Source of the DNA: Kiloniellaceae bacterium
GTDB lineage: Bacteria > Pseudomonadota > Alphaproteobacteria > Kiloniellales > J153
Length of the DNA: 64,000 bases
Direction of reading: 5' to 3'
Assembly (NCBI GenBank): GCA_021776095.1
Contig: JAJFGO010000021.1
Span: forward strand, 248,001-312,000
In this document: positions 9,330 through 19,064 of the stretch, in pieces
Numbering within the stretch: the first letter of the stretch is position 1
How the letters are laid out: the number at the start of each line of letters is the position of its first letter
Notes under the pieces: generated by a model
What the model was told of the DNA's origin: nothing
The model's database searches: none
Seen by the model: the letters and a program-made list of their open reading frames with translations, nothing else
Made by a program: the position numbers and the translations under genes

Positions 9330-10915
9330 CCGAGTGCGCAGCCGTCCTTGCGCGGTTCCGAGGCGCCGGTCAGAACGCCTTCGTCCCAGTCGATCCAAAT
9401 CGCCTGGCCGCCGCCAATCGGTTTCGCCGCGGCCTCGATCTCGTGGCCAAGGGCACGCAAGCCGGCCACTGCGTCCGCCGGAATGCCGCTTTCCACCTCA
9501 ACCGGCCCGTCGGGCTTGGGAAACAGGCGCGGCAAATCGATGGCTTCCTGCAGGTCCAAGCCGAAATCGAGCAGATTGGTCAGGAACCAGGCGTGGCCCA
9601 TGGCCTGAAAATGCCCGCCCATGACCCCGAAGGGCATGACCGCGCGCCCATCCTTCACCGCCATGCCCGGGATCAGGGTATGCATGGGCCGCTTGCCGGG
9701 CGCGATACAGTTGGCATGCCCCTCCATCGTATTGAAGCTCTCACCCCGGTTCTGCAGAACGATCCCGGTCTTCGGGCTGACCAGGCCGGAGCCGAAGGAA
9801 TGGAACAGCGAATTGATGAAGCTGACCGCGTTGCCGTCGCGATCCACAACACACAGATAGACCGTCGAGTGATGGGCCGGAATCGGACCGGGCGGCAACT
9901 GCGCCATGGCGTGCGCCGGGTCTATCCGGGCGCGGTGCGCGGTCGCATAGTCCCTGGACAGCAGTTGCGCGACCGGGACATCGACTTGTTTGGGATCGCC
10001 GAGCAAGTTGGCCCGGTCGTGATAAGCCAGGCGCGCGGCCTCGATCGTGGGGTGCAAGCGTTCGACCGAGAGCGGGTCGCTCAATCCGGGCATGATCTCG
10101 GACAGGATGTTCAGAATTTCCAAGGCGATGATGCCTTGACCGTTGGGCGGGCACTCGAAGATCTCGTATCCGCGATAGGTGGTGGAGATCGGCGTCACGT
10201 ATTCGCCGCGCACACCGGCGAAATCCTCCAAGGTGTGCAAACCGCCCAGGCCGCGCAGATAGCCGACCACATCCTCGGCGACCCGGCCGGTGTAGAAGTG
10301 GTCGCGGCCGTGTTCGGCGATCCCGCTCAAGGTCTCAGCCAGTTCGGGCTGTCGGTGCAGGGTGCCCAAGGCCGGCACCTTGCCGTCCGGCAGGAAGATG
10401 CGCGCCGCCGTCGGATCGCTCGCCAGCAGCTCGGCCGAGCCGGTCCAGTCCACATGGACCCGCGCGGAGACCGGATAGCCATCCCGGGCATAGCCGATCG
10501 CCGGTCCCAGAACCGCGCCCAGATCGCGCGTGCCGTGATCGCGCAAGAGCTGCGACCAGGCGTCGATCGCGCCCGGAACCGTGACCGCGTGGGGCGTTTG
10601 GCGATCGATCTTCTCGACCCCCATCTCGCGCAGGCGGGCGGCTGTGGCCGCCGCCGGCGCCGTGCCGGAGCCGTTGAAGGCAATGATCTCGTCGCTGCCG
10701 CGCGGGGCATAGAGGGCGAAGCAATCGCCGCCAATACCGGTCGATTCGGGCTCGACCACGCATTGCACGGCGCAGGCGGTGATCGCCGCGTCCATGGCGT
10801 TGCCGCCGTCGCGCAATACCTCGATCGCGGCCAGGGTCGCCAGCGGGTGGGAGGTCGCGGCCATGCCGTTGGCCGCCAGCACCGGCGAACGGCCGGCAAG
10901 TTCCAAATTTCTCAT
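9323..10915 (-). CDS. ggt: Gamma-glutamyltransferase
   Basis: An N-terminal nucleophile hydrolase precursor (530 residues) that self-cleaves into large and small subunits and transfers or hydrolyses the gamma-glutamyl group of glutathione. The N-terminus has the usual 'GMAATSHPLATLAAIEVLRDGGNAMDAA' pattern. The autoprocessing and nucleophilic threonine should be the Thr of HHSTVYLCVVD, which opens the small subunit. The start is supported by AGGAG upstream of ATG 10915. No Sec signal peptide is visible, unlike periplasmic E. coli GGT, so this copy may be cytoplasmic and could act on another gamma-glutamyl compound or be a cephalosporin-acylase-like relative. Confidence 0.9.
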   Translation of the reverse strand: MRNLELAGRSPVLAANGMAATSHPLATLAAIEVLRDGGNAMDAAITACAVQCVVEPESTGIGGDCFALYAPRGSDEIIAFNGSGTAPAAATAARLREMGVEKIDRQTPHAVTVPGAIDAWSQLLRDHGTRDLGAVLGPAIGYARDGYPVSARVHVDWTGSAELLASDPTAARIFLPDGKVPALGTLHRQPELAETLSGIAEHGRDHFYTGRVAEDVVGYLRGLGGLHTLEDFAGVRGEYVTPISTTYRGYEIFECPPNGQGIIALEILNILSEIMPGLSDPLSVERLHPTIEAARLAYHDRANLLGDPKQVDVPVAQLLSRDYATAHRARIDPAHAMAQLPPGPIPAHHSTVYLCVVDRDGNAVSFINSLFHSFGSGLVSPKTGIVLQNRGESFNTMEGHANCIAPGKRPMHTLIPGMAVKDGRAVMPFGVMGGHFQAMGHAWFLTNLLDFGLDLQEAIDLPRLFPKPDGPVEVESGIPADAVAGLRALGHEIEAAAKPIGGGQAIWIDWDEGVLTGASEPRKDGCALGY

Positions 10916-11102
10916 CGTATCTCCTCGAAGGCTTTGACCCATCAGGCCAAATGGCGCCGGGCGGCACAAACAAAATCGACCCATCCGGTCTGGACAAGGA
11001 ATTGCGTGCTCAGGAACCGCCGGATCTAGGGGATGGAGCCAGGTATACCCACGTAGAATTTATGCTTACGGATTCTTAAATGGGCGCGGCGCAAGATTAG
11101 GC

Positions 11103-12077
11103 ATGCCGAATAGTGTGGATATCCCGGCCCGACCGACCATCGGCCTTGCATTGGGCAGCGGGGTCGCGCGGGGCTGGGCTCATCTGGGCGTGATTCGCGC
11201 GCTGGAGCGCTATGGCTTCCAGCCCCAGATCATCGCCGGCACCTCGATCGGCGCCCTGGTTGGCGGGTCCTATTTGGCCGGCCATCTCGATGCCCTCGAG
11301 GACTGGGCGCGCGGGCTCAACAAAGTCCGAATCATCTCCTACCTCGATTTCCGCGTGCGTAGCGGCGGCATGATCCGTGGCCAAGCCCTGGTCGAGGCCA
11401 TGGAAAAGCACCTGGCCGGCCTGAACATCGAGGATTTCGGCAAGCCTTTCGCCGCGATCGCCACCGATCTCCTGACCGGCCACGAGGTCTGGTTGCGCAA
11501 GGGGCCGTTGGTCGAGGCAATCCGCACCTCTTTCTCCCTGCCCGGCATCTTCGAGCCGATGCGCGTCGGCGGGCGCTGGCTGGTCGATGGCGCGCTGGTC
11601 AACCCTGTGCCGGTCTCGGTCTGCCGGGCCATGGGCGCGCAGATGACCATCGGGGTCAATCTCAACGCGGATCTGATCGGCAAGGCGCGGCGTCCCGGCA
11701 TGGATTTTCAAAGCATCGCCGGCTTCGATCTTCTGGAAGAGCTGGACCAAGGCACCCAACCCGCGCCCGGTTCGAAGCTGACCGGCTTGACCCGGCGCAT
11801 CTTCAAACGCCAGGCCAGCAACCCGAGCCTGTTCGGCGTCATGATCTCGTCCCTCAATATCGTGCAGGATCGGATCACCCGGTCACGCTTGGCGGGCGAG
11901 CCGCCCGACGTTCACATCACCCCGCGTCTGGGCAATATCGGCCTGGTGGAATTCGATCGCGCCGACGAAATCATCGCCGAGGGCGAAGCCGCGGTCGAAC
12001 GGGTGCTGCCGGAGCTGCGCGCCGCCTACGGGATTTTCGGCCACGACCTCGCCAGCGCCGCGACCAACGGCAAGTAA
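11103..12077 (+). CDS. Patatin-like phospholipase (RssA/NTE type)
   Basis: A 324-residue serine hydrolase of the patatin fold. The oxyanion loop GLALGSGVARGWAHLG, the nucleophile elbow GTSIG (Ser48) and the DGA motif with catalytic Asp162 are all present, so the Ser-Asp dyad is complete. Such proteins hydrolyse acyl chains of membrane lipids or lysophospholipids. There is no signal peptide, so it acts in the cytoplasm or at the inner face of the membrane. It is convergent with tdh with only 31 bases between stops. The physiological substrate is unknown. Confidence 0.9.
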   Translation: MPNSVDIPARPTIGLALGSGVARGWAHLGVIRALERYGFQPQIIAGTSIGALVGGSYLAGHLDALEDWARGLNKVRIISYLDFRVRSGGMIRGQALVEAMEKHLAGLNIEDFGKPFAAIATDLLTGHEVWLRKGPLVEAIRTSFSLPGIFEPMRVGGRWLVDGALVNPVPVSVCRAMGAQMTIGVNLNADLIGKARRPGMDFQSIAGFDLLEELDQGTQPAPGSKLTGLTRRIFKRQASNPSLFGVMISSLNIVQDRITRSRLAGEPPDVHITPRLGNIGLVEFDRADEIIAEGEAAVERVLPELRAAYGIFGHDLASAATNGK

Positions 12078-12094
12078 TCGTTTCTCTTGTTTGC

Positions 12095-12108
12095 GCGCCG
12101 GGTGGCGC
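12095..12108. other. Hairpin between convergent patatin and tdh genes
   Basis: GCGCC-GGGT-GGCGC is a five-pair perfect stem in the 31-base gap between the two stops. There is no clear T run on either side, so it may aid termination or transcript stability only weakly. Confidence 0.35.
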
Positions 12109-13134
12109 TCACTGCCAATCCAAGATCACCTTGCCGGATTGACCTGACCGCATGATGTTGAAGCCGTCCTGAAAGGCGTCGATCGCGAAATGGTGGGTTA
12201 GGATCGCGGAAATATCGAGGCCGCTCTGCAGCATGGTGGTCATCTTGTACCAGGTCTCGAACATCTCGCGCCCATAGACACCCTTCAGGGTCAGCCCCTT
12301 GAAGATGACCTGAGTCCAATCGATCGCCGCCGATTCCGGTGGGATGCCCAAGATGGCGACGTTGCCGCCATGGTTCATGGTGCGCAGCATGTCACGGAAC
12401 GCCTGCGGGTTGCCGGACATTTCCAAGCCGACATCGAAGCCCTCGCGCATGCCGAGCTCTTTCATTGTGTCGTCCAGGTTGCCTTCGGTGACGTTGACCG
12501 TGCGGGTCGCGCTCATCTTGGCGGCCAGGCTCAGCCGATAGTCGTTGACGTCGGTCACCACGATATGACGCGCGCCGACATGCCGCGCGATCGCGCTCGC
12601 CATGATGCCGATCGGTCCCGCGCCGGTGATCAGCACGTCCTCACCGACCATGTCGAAGGACAGCGCCGTGTGAGTCGCATTGCCGAGTGGGTCGAGGATC
12701 GCGGCGATGTCGTCGGTGATGTCCTCCGGCAAGGGAAAGGCATTGACCGCCGGGATACTCAGGTATTCGGCGAAGCAGCCCGACCGGTTGACGCCGACCC
12801 CGGCCGTGTTGCGGCACAGATGGCGCCGCCCGGCCCGGCAATTGCGGCAATGCCCGCAGGTGATATGACCCTCGCCGGAGACCCGCTCGCCGATGGTGAA
12901 GCCCTTCACCTCGCTGCCGATCTCCACGACCTCCCCGGCGAACTCATGACCCACGACCATGGGCACGGGGATGGTTTTTTGCGACCAGGTGTCCCAATTG
13001 TAGATGTGCACGTCGGTACCGCAGATCGCGGTCTTGCGGATCTTGACCAACACATCGTTGTGACCAACCTGCGGCACGGGAACGTCTTCCATCCAGATGC
13101 CCGGTTCCGCCTTCGCCTTGACCAGCGCTTTCAT
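12109..13134 (-). CDS. tdh: L-threonine 3-dehydrogenase
   Basis: A zinc medium-chain dehydrogenase that oxidises L-threonine to 2-amino-3-ketobutyrate with NAD+. With ATG 13134 the protein is 341 residues, the same length as the E. coli enzyme. Visible features are the catalytic zinc cysteine in [14 protein letters not shown], the structural zinc cluster with four Cys in [15 protein letters not shown], and the NAD-binding GAGPIG. An in-frame start at 13149 would add MERET but would remove the GGAG upstream of 13134. It lies 52 bases after kbl on the same strand. The two gene products work in sequence to make glycine and acetyl-CoA. Confidence 0.96.
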   Translation of the reverse strand: MKALVKAKAEPGIWMEDVPVPQVGHNDVLVKIRKTAICGTDVHIYNWDTWSQKTIPVPMVVGHEFAGEVVEIGSEVKGFTIGERVSGEGHITCGHCRNCRAGRRHLCRNTAGVGVNRSGCFAEYLSIPAVNAFPLPEDITDDIAAILDPLGNATHTALSFDMVGEDVLITGAGPIGIMASAIARHVGARHIVVTDVNDYRLSLAAKMSATRTVNVTEGNLDDTMKELGMREGFDVGLEMSGNPQAFRDMLRTMNHGGNVAILGIPPESAAIDWTQVIFKGLTLKGVYGREMFETWYKMTTMLQSGLDISAILTHHFAIDAFQDGFNIMRSGQSGKVILDWQ

Positions 13135-13186
13135 CGTTTCGCGCTCCACATTTTCGTTCCTAAACTGATCATCGCGCCAAGCGACT

Positions 13187-14377
13187 CTAACCGATCACGC
13201 CAAGGTCGCGGCCGACCTTGGCGAAGGCGGCGAGCGCACGATCGATTTGTTCGGGCGTGTGCGCCGCCGACATCTGGGTCCGGATACGTGCCTGTCCCTT
13301 TGGCACCACCGGGAACGAAAAGCCGATCACGTAGATCCCCTCGCCAAGCAAGCGTTCGGCCATCTCGGCGGCCAACTTAGCCTCGCCCAGCATGACCGGG
13401 ATTATCGGGTGACCGCCACCGGCAAGCGTGAAGCCTTGCGCGGTCATGCCGTCGCGGAACCGCGCGCTGTTCGCGGCCAGGCTCTGGCGCAGTTCGCCGC
13501 TCGCCTCCAAAAGGTCGAGAACCTTGAGCGTGGTCGCCGCGATCACCGGGGCGATACTGTTGGAAAAGAGATAGGGCCGGGAGCGCTGCCGCAACCATTC
13601 GACGATCGGTCCGCGCGCCGCGGTGTAGCCGCCCGAGGCGCCACCCAAAGCCTTGCCCAAGGTGCCGGTGAGGATATCGACCCGGCCCTCGACGCCGCAG
13701 TGTTCCGGCGTGCCGCGCCCGGCCTCGCCCATGAAGCCGACGGCATGGGAATCGTCGACCATGACCATGGCGCCGTGCGCCTCCGCCAGGTCGCAGATCG
13801 CCGGCAGGTTGGCGATGATGCCGTCCATGGAGAAGACGCCATCGGTCGCGATCAATTTAAAACGGCAATCGCGCGCCGCCTCGAGCTGACGCTGTAGATC
13901 GGCCATGTCGTTGTTCGCGTAGCGCAAGCGTTTGGCTTTGCACAGGCGCACGCCGTCGATGATGCTGGCGTGGTTCAGGGCGTCGCTGATAACCGCATCT
14001 TCTTCGCCCAGAAGGGTTTCGAACAGCCCCGTGTTGGCGTCGAAACACGAGGAATAAAGGATCGTGTCCTCCATCCCCAGGAACGCGGAGATCCGGCCTT
14101 CGAGTTCACGGTGAATATCCTGGGTGCCGCATATAAAGCGCACCGAAGACATGCCGTAGCCCCGGCTGTCTAGCGCCGCCTTGGCGGCCGCGACCAGGGC
14201 CGGATGGTTGGAGAGCCCCAAGTAGTTGTTGGCGCAGAAGTTGATCGCCTCTTGCCCATCGGCCAGGCGGATCGCGGCATCCTGAGGCGAGGCGATGACC
14301 CGCTCCGCCTTGTACAGGCCGGCCTCGCGCAGAGCGCGGGTCTCGCCCGTTAGGTGCTCGAGTAATCCCTTGTCCAT
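13187..14377 (-). CDS. kbl: 2-amino-3-ketobutyrate CoA ligase (glycine C-acetyltransferase)
   Basis: A PLP enzyme of the alpha-oxoamine synthase family, 396 residues (E. coli Kbl is 398). It splits the unstable product of Tdh with CoA into glycine and acetyl-CoA. Visible features are the N-terminal '[15 protein letters not shown]', the [11 protein letters not shown] segment holding the cofactor Asp/His, and the PLP lysine in [10 protein letters not shown]. It is the first gene of a kbl-tdh operon, as in many proteobacteria, which excludes the related 5-aminolevulinate synthase and AONS functions on context. Confidence 0.96.
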   Translation of the reverse strand: MDKGLLEHLTGETRALREAGLYKAERVIASPQDAAIRLADGQEAINFCANNYLGLSNHPALVAAAKAALDSRGYGMSSVRFICGTQDIHRELEGRISAFLGMEDTILYSSCFDANTGLFETLLGEEDAVISDALNHASIIDGVRLCKAKRLRYANNDMADLQRQLEAARDCRFKLIATDGVFSMDGIIANLPAICDLAEAHGAMVMVDDSHAVGFMGEAGRGTPEHCGVEGRVDILTGTLGKALGGASGGYTAARGPIVEWLRQRSRPYLFSNSIAPVIAATTLKVLDLLEASGELRQSLAANSARFRDGMTAQGFTLAGGGHPIIPVMLGEAKLAAEMAERLLGEGIYVIGFSFPVVPKGQARIRTQMSAAHTPEQIDRALAAFAKVGRDLGVIG

Positions 14378-14453
14378 GCTCGTTTCGCCTCTGTCCAGTT
14401 AGCGCGAGGTTATGGCGCCGCGCGCCGGCGCAAGCAAGCGCACGGTGGACCGG

Positions 14454-14840
14454 TCACCCCAAAGGCGGTGGCGGCCAAGCCAGAAACACCCCGCCCAGCA
14501 GGGCCTCGATCGCCAAGTAAATCAAGCTTGTGGCGCCGGGCAGCCCATCGACCAAAAGCGAGTAAAGCCGCGAGACCACCACAGCGGCCATGACCACGCC
14601 GAGCGCCAGTACCAGCATCCGGGAGCGTTCCAGGTCCCAACAGGCCCACAGGGCCAGCATGCCGACGGCCGCCATGGTGGCGTTCAGGCCGCGCAGGTGG
14701 CTGCGGGCGTCGGTCGCGTCCGCGATCAGCCAGGTCCGGCCGATCTTGATTTGAAAGACACCGGCCAAACCGGGCCCCAGCAAGCCAATGCCGAGCAATA
14801 CCAGCAAGCAATACAGGACACCCATGTGTCCCAAACTCAT
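14454..14840 (-). CDS. DUF4345-type small membrane protein
   Basis: A 128-residue protein with four predicted membrane segments, matching the DUF4345 pattern: first helix with 'GLLGPGLAGVF', a conserved 'DATDARSHLRGLNATMAAVG' loop-helix, then 'SRLYSLLVDGLP'. Function is unknown for the family. Its ATG overlaps the stop of the upstream antiporter gene in an ATGA arrangement, so the two are translationally coupled and may act together. The frame continues upstream to 15035 but that part lies inside the antiporter gene and is not protein-like. Confidence 0.8.
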   Translation of the reverse strand: MSLGHMGVLYCLLVLLGIGLLGPGLAGVFQIKIGRTWLIADATDARSHLRGLNATMAAVGMLALWACWDLERSRMLVLALGVVMAAVVVSRLYSLLVDGLPGATSLIYLAIEALLGGVFLAWPPPPLG

Positions 14841-16501
14841 GCCCCGCCCCCCCGGCGCGGTGCGCCGACCTCCGGCAAGGCCTCGCCCATGGCGTCCATC
14901 AAGGACCCGGCAAGGGCGAATCCGGTCTCGACCAGTTCCGGGATCACCGTATGGGCGCCCAAGCGGCGCAGCTCCTGGGCGTGGGCGTCGTCGCGTGCCC
15001 GGGCATAGACCTTCAGCTCGGGAAAAATATAGCAAACCGTCGCGACGATCTGCGCCGTGGTCGCTGCGTTATTCAAGGTCAGCACCAGGGAGCGCGCGGT
15101 CTCCACATGAAGGGCGGCCAGAATCTCCGGCTTGGAAATATCGCCGTAGTAAACCGGATGCCCGCTGGCGCGCGCCTGGGCGATGCAGTGCGGATCGAGG
15201 TCGACGGCGACAAAAGGAATGCCGGCGCCGTGCAGCCGCGCCGCGACCGCGCCGCCGACCCGGCCGAAGCCGGCAATCACCACATGGCCGGATCGAAATT
15301 CGGTCTCGATGGCGGCTTCGCCGACCTCGGCCGCCTCAGCCGCTTCCAGGTGTTGCGCCGCCCGCGCGCCCAGATTGGCCAGGAACGGCGTGGCGACCAG
15401 CGACAGACCCACCACCACAAGCAGGGTCTGTCCGATCCCGGTTTCGACGACGCCGCCCGCCATGGCGGCACCCAAGAGCACGAAGGCGAACTCGCCGCCT
15501 TGGGCCAAGACTAATCCGAGCCGCAAGCTCTGCGCCTTATTGAATCCGAATACCAAGCTGAGCAGGGCCAATAGCACGGTCTTGCCGAGCAGCAGGGCGA
15601 CCAAGAGCAGGCTGATCAGCCACACCTGCTGCAAGATCAAGGCGAGATCGATGCTCATACCGACGGTGATGAAGAAGAGCCCGAGCAAGAGCCCGCGTAA
15701 CGGCTGAATGACCGCACCGACCTGATGCCGGTAGGTAGTCTCGGCCAGCAGCATGCCGGCCAGAAAGGCGCCGAAGGCCATGGACATGCCGGCAAGCTGC
15801 GCGACTAGTCCGGTGCCAAGCACCACCAGCAAGGTCAAGGCGGCGAAGATCTCCGGATTGCGTATCTCCGCGACCGGCCAAAAAACATGGCGCAACACGA
15901 TCCGCCCGACACCCAGAAGCGCGATCACCGCAACGACCATCTTCAAGCCGGCCAGGCCCAAGGCGGCCGGGATCGAGTCGGCACCCATGCCGAGCGCGAC
16001 CACCACAACCAGAAAAGGCGCGACTGCCAGGTCTTGGACCAGAAGAATTGCGAAGGCCGCACGGCCAAAGCGCGAGGTGATCTCGCCGCGTTCGGAAAGC
16101 AACTGCAGAACGATGGCGGTCGAAGACAGCGCCAAACCGCCCCCGATCACAACCGCTGGCGCCGTGGGCAGGCCGGCCAGGAGGGCGACGCCCGCGATCG
16201 CCGCGGCGGTGACCAAGACCTGGGCGGCGCCCAGCCCGAACACCGGAGCCGACATGACCTTGATCCGTTCGAGCGGCAGTTCCAGCCCGATGGTGAACAT
16301 CAGAAAGACCACGCCGAATTCGGCCAAGGCGCGGGTCGCCTCAAGGTCTTGAATCAGGCCCAGGCCGGTCGGCCCGATCACCGCACCGGCGATCAAATAG
16401 CCGAGCACGGATCCGAGGCGCAGCCGCAACGAGGCGACCACCCCCACGACCGCCGCCGCGAGGATGACAATAACCTGAAGCAAGTAACCGGCGTCATGCA
16501 T
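14837..16501 (-). CDS. CPA2-family monovalent cation:proton antiporter with TrkA-N domain (KefB/YbaL-like)
   Basis: A 554-residue membrane transporter. The N-terminal ~380 residues contain about 12 hydrophobic segments of the Na+/H+ exchanger fold, starting with 'YLLQVIVILAAAVVGVV' and including 'GYLIAGAVIGPTGLGLI' and 'FLMFTIGLEL', both typical of the CPA2 family. A cytoplasmic RCK/TrkA-N nucleotide-binding domain follows (VVIAGFGRVGGAVAARL, GxGxxG type). It probably exchanges K+ or Na+ for H+ under control of a bound nucleotide. No separate KefG/KefF-type subunit is nearby; the DUF4345 gene overlapping its 3' end is the only likely partner. Confidence 0.92.
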   Translation of the reverse strand: MHDAGYLLQVIVILAAAVVGVVASLRLRLGSVLGYLIAGAVIGPTGLGLIQDLEATRALAEFGVVFLMFTIGLELPLERIKVMSAPVFGLGAAQVLVTAAAIAGVALLAGLPTAPAVVIGGGLALSSTAIVLQLLSERGEITSRFGRAAFAILLVQDLAVAPFLVVVVALGMGADSIPAALGLAGLKMVVAVIALLGVGRIVLRHVFWPVAEIRNPEIFAALTLLVVLGTGLVAQLAGMSMAFGAFLAGMLLAETTYRHQVGAVIQPLRGLLLGLFFITVGMSIDLALILQQVWLISLLLVALLLGKTVLLALLSLVFGFNKAQSLRLGLVLAQGGEFAFVLLGAAMAGGVVETGIGQTLLVVVGLSLVATPFLANLGARAAQHLEAAEAAEVGEAAIETEFRSGHVVIAGFGRVGGAVAARLHGAGIPFVAVDLDPHCIAQARASGHPVYYGDISKPEILAALHVETARSLVLTLNNAATTAQIVATVCYIFPELKVYARARDDAHAQELRRLGAHTVIPELVETGFALAGSLMDAMGEALPEVGAPRRGGGA

Positions 16502-16595
16502 GGGCGGGCGGCATCCACGGCAAAGGACGTTATAGCCGTGCCCATGTTACCGGGCGCGGCCCGCCACGCACAGCCCCGCGCCCGTCTTCGACGAC

Positions 16596-17981
16596 TTATT
16601 GTCGCAACGGCGGTGGCCGATCGGGCGCGCGCACGCCCAGGCGTTGCAGCCCCAAATCCCGCGCCTGGCGAAAATCCTTAATCGCCGGTTGCTTCTGGCC
16701 CTTGGCCTGATAGGCGAAACCCCGGTTGTAGAAAGCGCCGGCGAAGGTCGGCTGGCTGCCAATGGCGGCGCTGTAGTCGGCAATCGATTCGTCATAGCGG
16801 CGCAGGAAATGAAGCACGTTGCCCCGATTGAAATGGGCGTCGCCCAGATGCTCCAGGGTCAGCTTCTTCGATTCGATCGCCTCGCTATAGCGCTTTACCG
16901 CCTGCTCATAGTCGCCGTTCTTGGCGGCCTCGAAGGCATCGCGAAACGCGGCATAGCCGTCGTTGGAACGTCCGGTCTTGGTTGGGGTTGCGGGCGCCCG
17001 TGCGATTTGCCGACCCTTGGCCGAAACATTTGACGCGCCGGCGGGCGCCGCCGGCTTGGCCAGGCGCGAAATAACGCCGCCGATATCAAAGCCGCCCGAC
17101 GTACGCGCCTCAGGCAGCTTTGCGTCCGGCGCCGCCTCGGGTTCCGGCGCGGCCAAGGTGGCAAGCTTAGAGGCCTGCGCGGGCTTAGGCTTTGGGGCCG
17201 GCACCGCCACGTCCTGCTTGGGGGCGGCGGGCTGTTCATCGCTGATCGCCGGAGGCGCGGGTTCAGTTGCCATGGGCGGCGGCTCGCTGGCCTCTGGTTC
17301 GGCTGGGGCCGCGACCTCCGCAGTCGCTTGACCCTGCGGATCGGGCTCGGGCCGGGCCGTTTCCAATTTCGAGTCCGGTACGGCCGGCTCAGCTTCGGTT
17401 CGCTCCGCTTTTGCTGGCTCCGCTTGGGCGGGTTCTGCCTGGGTCACCTCAGAGGGGGCCGGCGTGGCGGCGGTCGGCGGCGTCTGGGCCCTGTCCGGGG
17501 CGCCGGAGTCCGCCTCGGCCAAATCCGCCGACTTTGGTTCCGGCAGTCTTGGCTCAGGTGACGCCAATTCCGGCGCCGGCCCGGGCGCCGTCGGCTCCAC
17601 TGCGGTGGGCGCCGGTGCCGCTGGTTCCGGCGTGCTTGGTGCCGCCTCGGCCGAACGGCTGGAGCGCATCTCGGTAAAAGAGGCCGAGACCGCCAGAATT
17701 TCCGCCACCAAGTCCGGCGTCATCGCACCGTCAGGCTGCAAGGCGGCAAAATTCTGATACAGCCTGACCGCCGCGCGAGTCTTCTCGTCGATCTCGCCAT
17801 CGATCTTGCCAGGGTCGAAATTGAGCGCCGCCAGGGCTTTTTCCAGGGCCAGGGCTTGATCCCGGGTCAGTTCCGCGCTCGCCGGCGCAAGGCCTTGGGC
17901 GCTAAGGGGCAACGGCGTGGCCATAGCGCACACGCCCGCCAAGGCGAGCGCGCAGCGCCCTATCCGCCCTTTGATTCCCAT
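16596..17981 (-). CDS. Exported TPR protein with peptidoglycan-binding-like domain and Pro/Ala/Glu linker
   Basis: A 461-residue protein in four parts. A signal peptide ends near SAQG (about residue 30). A helical domain (about 38-95, 'LEKALAALNFDPGKIDGEIDEKTRAAVRLYQ') resembles PG_binding_1. A long low-complexity linker rich in Pro, Ala and Glu (about 110-320) would be disordered and span distance. At least three tetratricopeptide repeats follow near the C-terminus (about 345-450). It would sit in the periplasm, holding the cell wall with one end and a protein partner with the other. The partner is unknown. It stands alone between the creatininase gene and the antiporter gene on the same strand. 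Confidence 0.8.
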   Translation of the reverse strand: MGIKGRIGRCALALAGVCAMATPLPLSAQGLAPASAELTRDQALALEKALAALNFDPGKIDGEIDEKTRAAVRLYQNFAALQPDGAMTPDLVAEILAVSASFTEMRSSRSAEAAPSTPEPAAPAPTAVEPTAPGPAPELASPEPRLPEPKSADLAEADSGAPDRAQTPPTAATPAPSEVTQAEPAQAEPAKAERTEAEPAVPDSKLETARPEPDPQGQATAEVAAPAEPEASEPPPMATEPAPPAISDEQPAAPKQDVAVPAPKPKPAQASKLATLAAPEPEAAPDAKLPEARTSGGFDIGGVISRLAKPAAPAGASNVSAKGRQIARAPATPTKTGRSNDGYAAFRDAFEAAKNGDYEQAVKRYSEAIESKKLTLEHLGDAHFNRGNVLHFLRRYDESIADYSAAIGSQPTFAGAFYNRGFAYQAKGQKQPAIKDFRQARDLGLQRLGVRAPDRPPPLRQ

Positions 17982-18039
17982 GGTCCGATTCTAGGCCAAA
18001 ATTACCCGCTGGGCCAAGGCCGCGCCGCGCGCGGCACCG

Positions 18040-18813
18040 TCACTCCGCGTCCAAAAACCGCCGGTAGTCCGCCGCGACTTCGTCGACGGCCGTTTCGTAG
18101 ATCCGTTTGCCCGCCTCGGGCGAGGCCAGGGCCGGGTTCGATCCGATCCGGCCGTCGGGAAACCGGCGCCGATAATCTTCCGAATCGTGGATCGGCCCCT
18201 TGGGCGCGATCTCCGGCGTCAGCGCCGCGCGCTTGATCGATTCGGGAAATGCGAATTGGGTCAGCGATACTTCCGACGGCGTCGCGTGGCTGCCTTCGGC
18301 GTCGCCGTAGAGCTCTTCCGACAAAGCCTTGATCGCCGGCCCGTCGAACCAGTTTTTGAGATGGCAGCGCAGCGCGCGGCTGTTGCGCCCGGATCCCTCC
18401 TCGGGGCCGTGCAAGCTGCGGTCGGCATAAACCTCGGCAAAGGCGGCGCCCAGGGTGGCGATGTTCCCGCCATGGCCGTTGACGAAGAAAATCCGGTCGA
18501 AGCCATGGCGCGCCAGGGATTGCACCGTGTCGCGCACGACGGCGATTAGGGTCGAGGGCCGCAAGGTGATGCTGCCCGCGAAGCCCAGATGATGTTGCGC
18601 CATGCCGACTGAGATGGTCGGCGCGACCAGGACATCGAGGGCTTCGCCGACGCCGCGCCCGACCACCTCCGCGCACAAGGCATCGGTCCCGATCAGGCCG
18701 TTGGGGCCGTGCTGCTCGGTCGAACCGATCGGCACGACGATGCCGGTGCTGTGCTTAAGGCGGTCCTCGACCTCGGGCCAGGCGCAAAGGTGCAGTAACA
18801 TGAACGTCCCCAT
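18040..18813 (-). CDS. Creatininase-family amidohydrolase
   Basis: A 257-residue cytosolic metal-dependent amidohydrolase of the creatininase/MftE/FAPy-hydrolase superfamily. Metal-ligand motifs are present: GSTEQHGP (Glu and His), GTDA (Asp) and NGHGGN (His), plus a downstream Glu-rich 'HATPSEVSLTQF' segment. GGAAAGGA lies just before ATG 18813; the longer open frame to 18999 has no ribosome binding site and no family similarity. Substrate is unknown. Relatives hydrolyse creatinine, formamidopyrimidines or peptides of mycofactocin, and none of those contexts is present here. Confidence 0.88.
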   Translation of the reverse strand: MGTFMLLHLCAWPEVEDRLKHSTGIVVPIGSTEQHGPNGLIGTDALCAEVVGRGVGEALDVLVAPTISVGMAQHHLGFAGSITLRPSTLIAVVRDTVQSLARHGFDRIFFVNGHGGNIATLGAAFAEVYADRSLHGPEEGSGRNSRALRCHLKNWFDGPAIKALSEELYGDAEGSHATPSEVSLTQFAFPESIKRAALTPEIAPKGPIHDSEDYRRRFPDGRIGSNPALASPEAGKRIYETAVDEVAADYRRFLDAE

Positions 18814-18924
18814 TTCCTTTCCGGATTCCGCCTCCCATGGACGGCGCGGTATCCTAATCCAGATCCCGGCGGATGGAAATTGCCGGGGGGCTACCCGGAA
18901 AGGCCCAAATTTACGGCCGGACCG

Positions 18925-18930
18925 TTGACA
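18925..18930 (+). promoter_or_regulatory. Possible -35 element upstream of the M23 peptidase gene
   Basis: A perfect TTGACA lies 135 bases before the peptidase start in the 251-base divergent gap 18814-19064. No convincing -10 hexamer sits 16-18 bases downstream, so this is only a weak candidate. The rest of the gap shows nothing else recognisable. Confidence 0.3.
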
Positions 18931-19064
18931 GGCGCGGCCAAGATCCGCATGGTCGGCGCGGACCCGGAATTGGGCGGACCGGCGTGATTCGGCTAACAAA
19001 ATATTACCGATTTGTGCCTTATGCTCGACTTAGGATCCCAGAGTAGCGAATCGGGGGCGGTGAA

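Noticed and set aside
8897-11029. Plus-strand open frame of 710 codons across ggt and the sortase
   Set aside because: It runs antisense to ggt, which has full family signatures, and its translation is arginine/glycine rich with no domain. High GC makes long antisense frames common.
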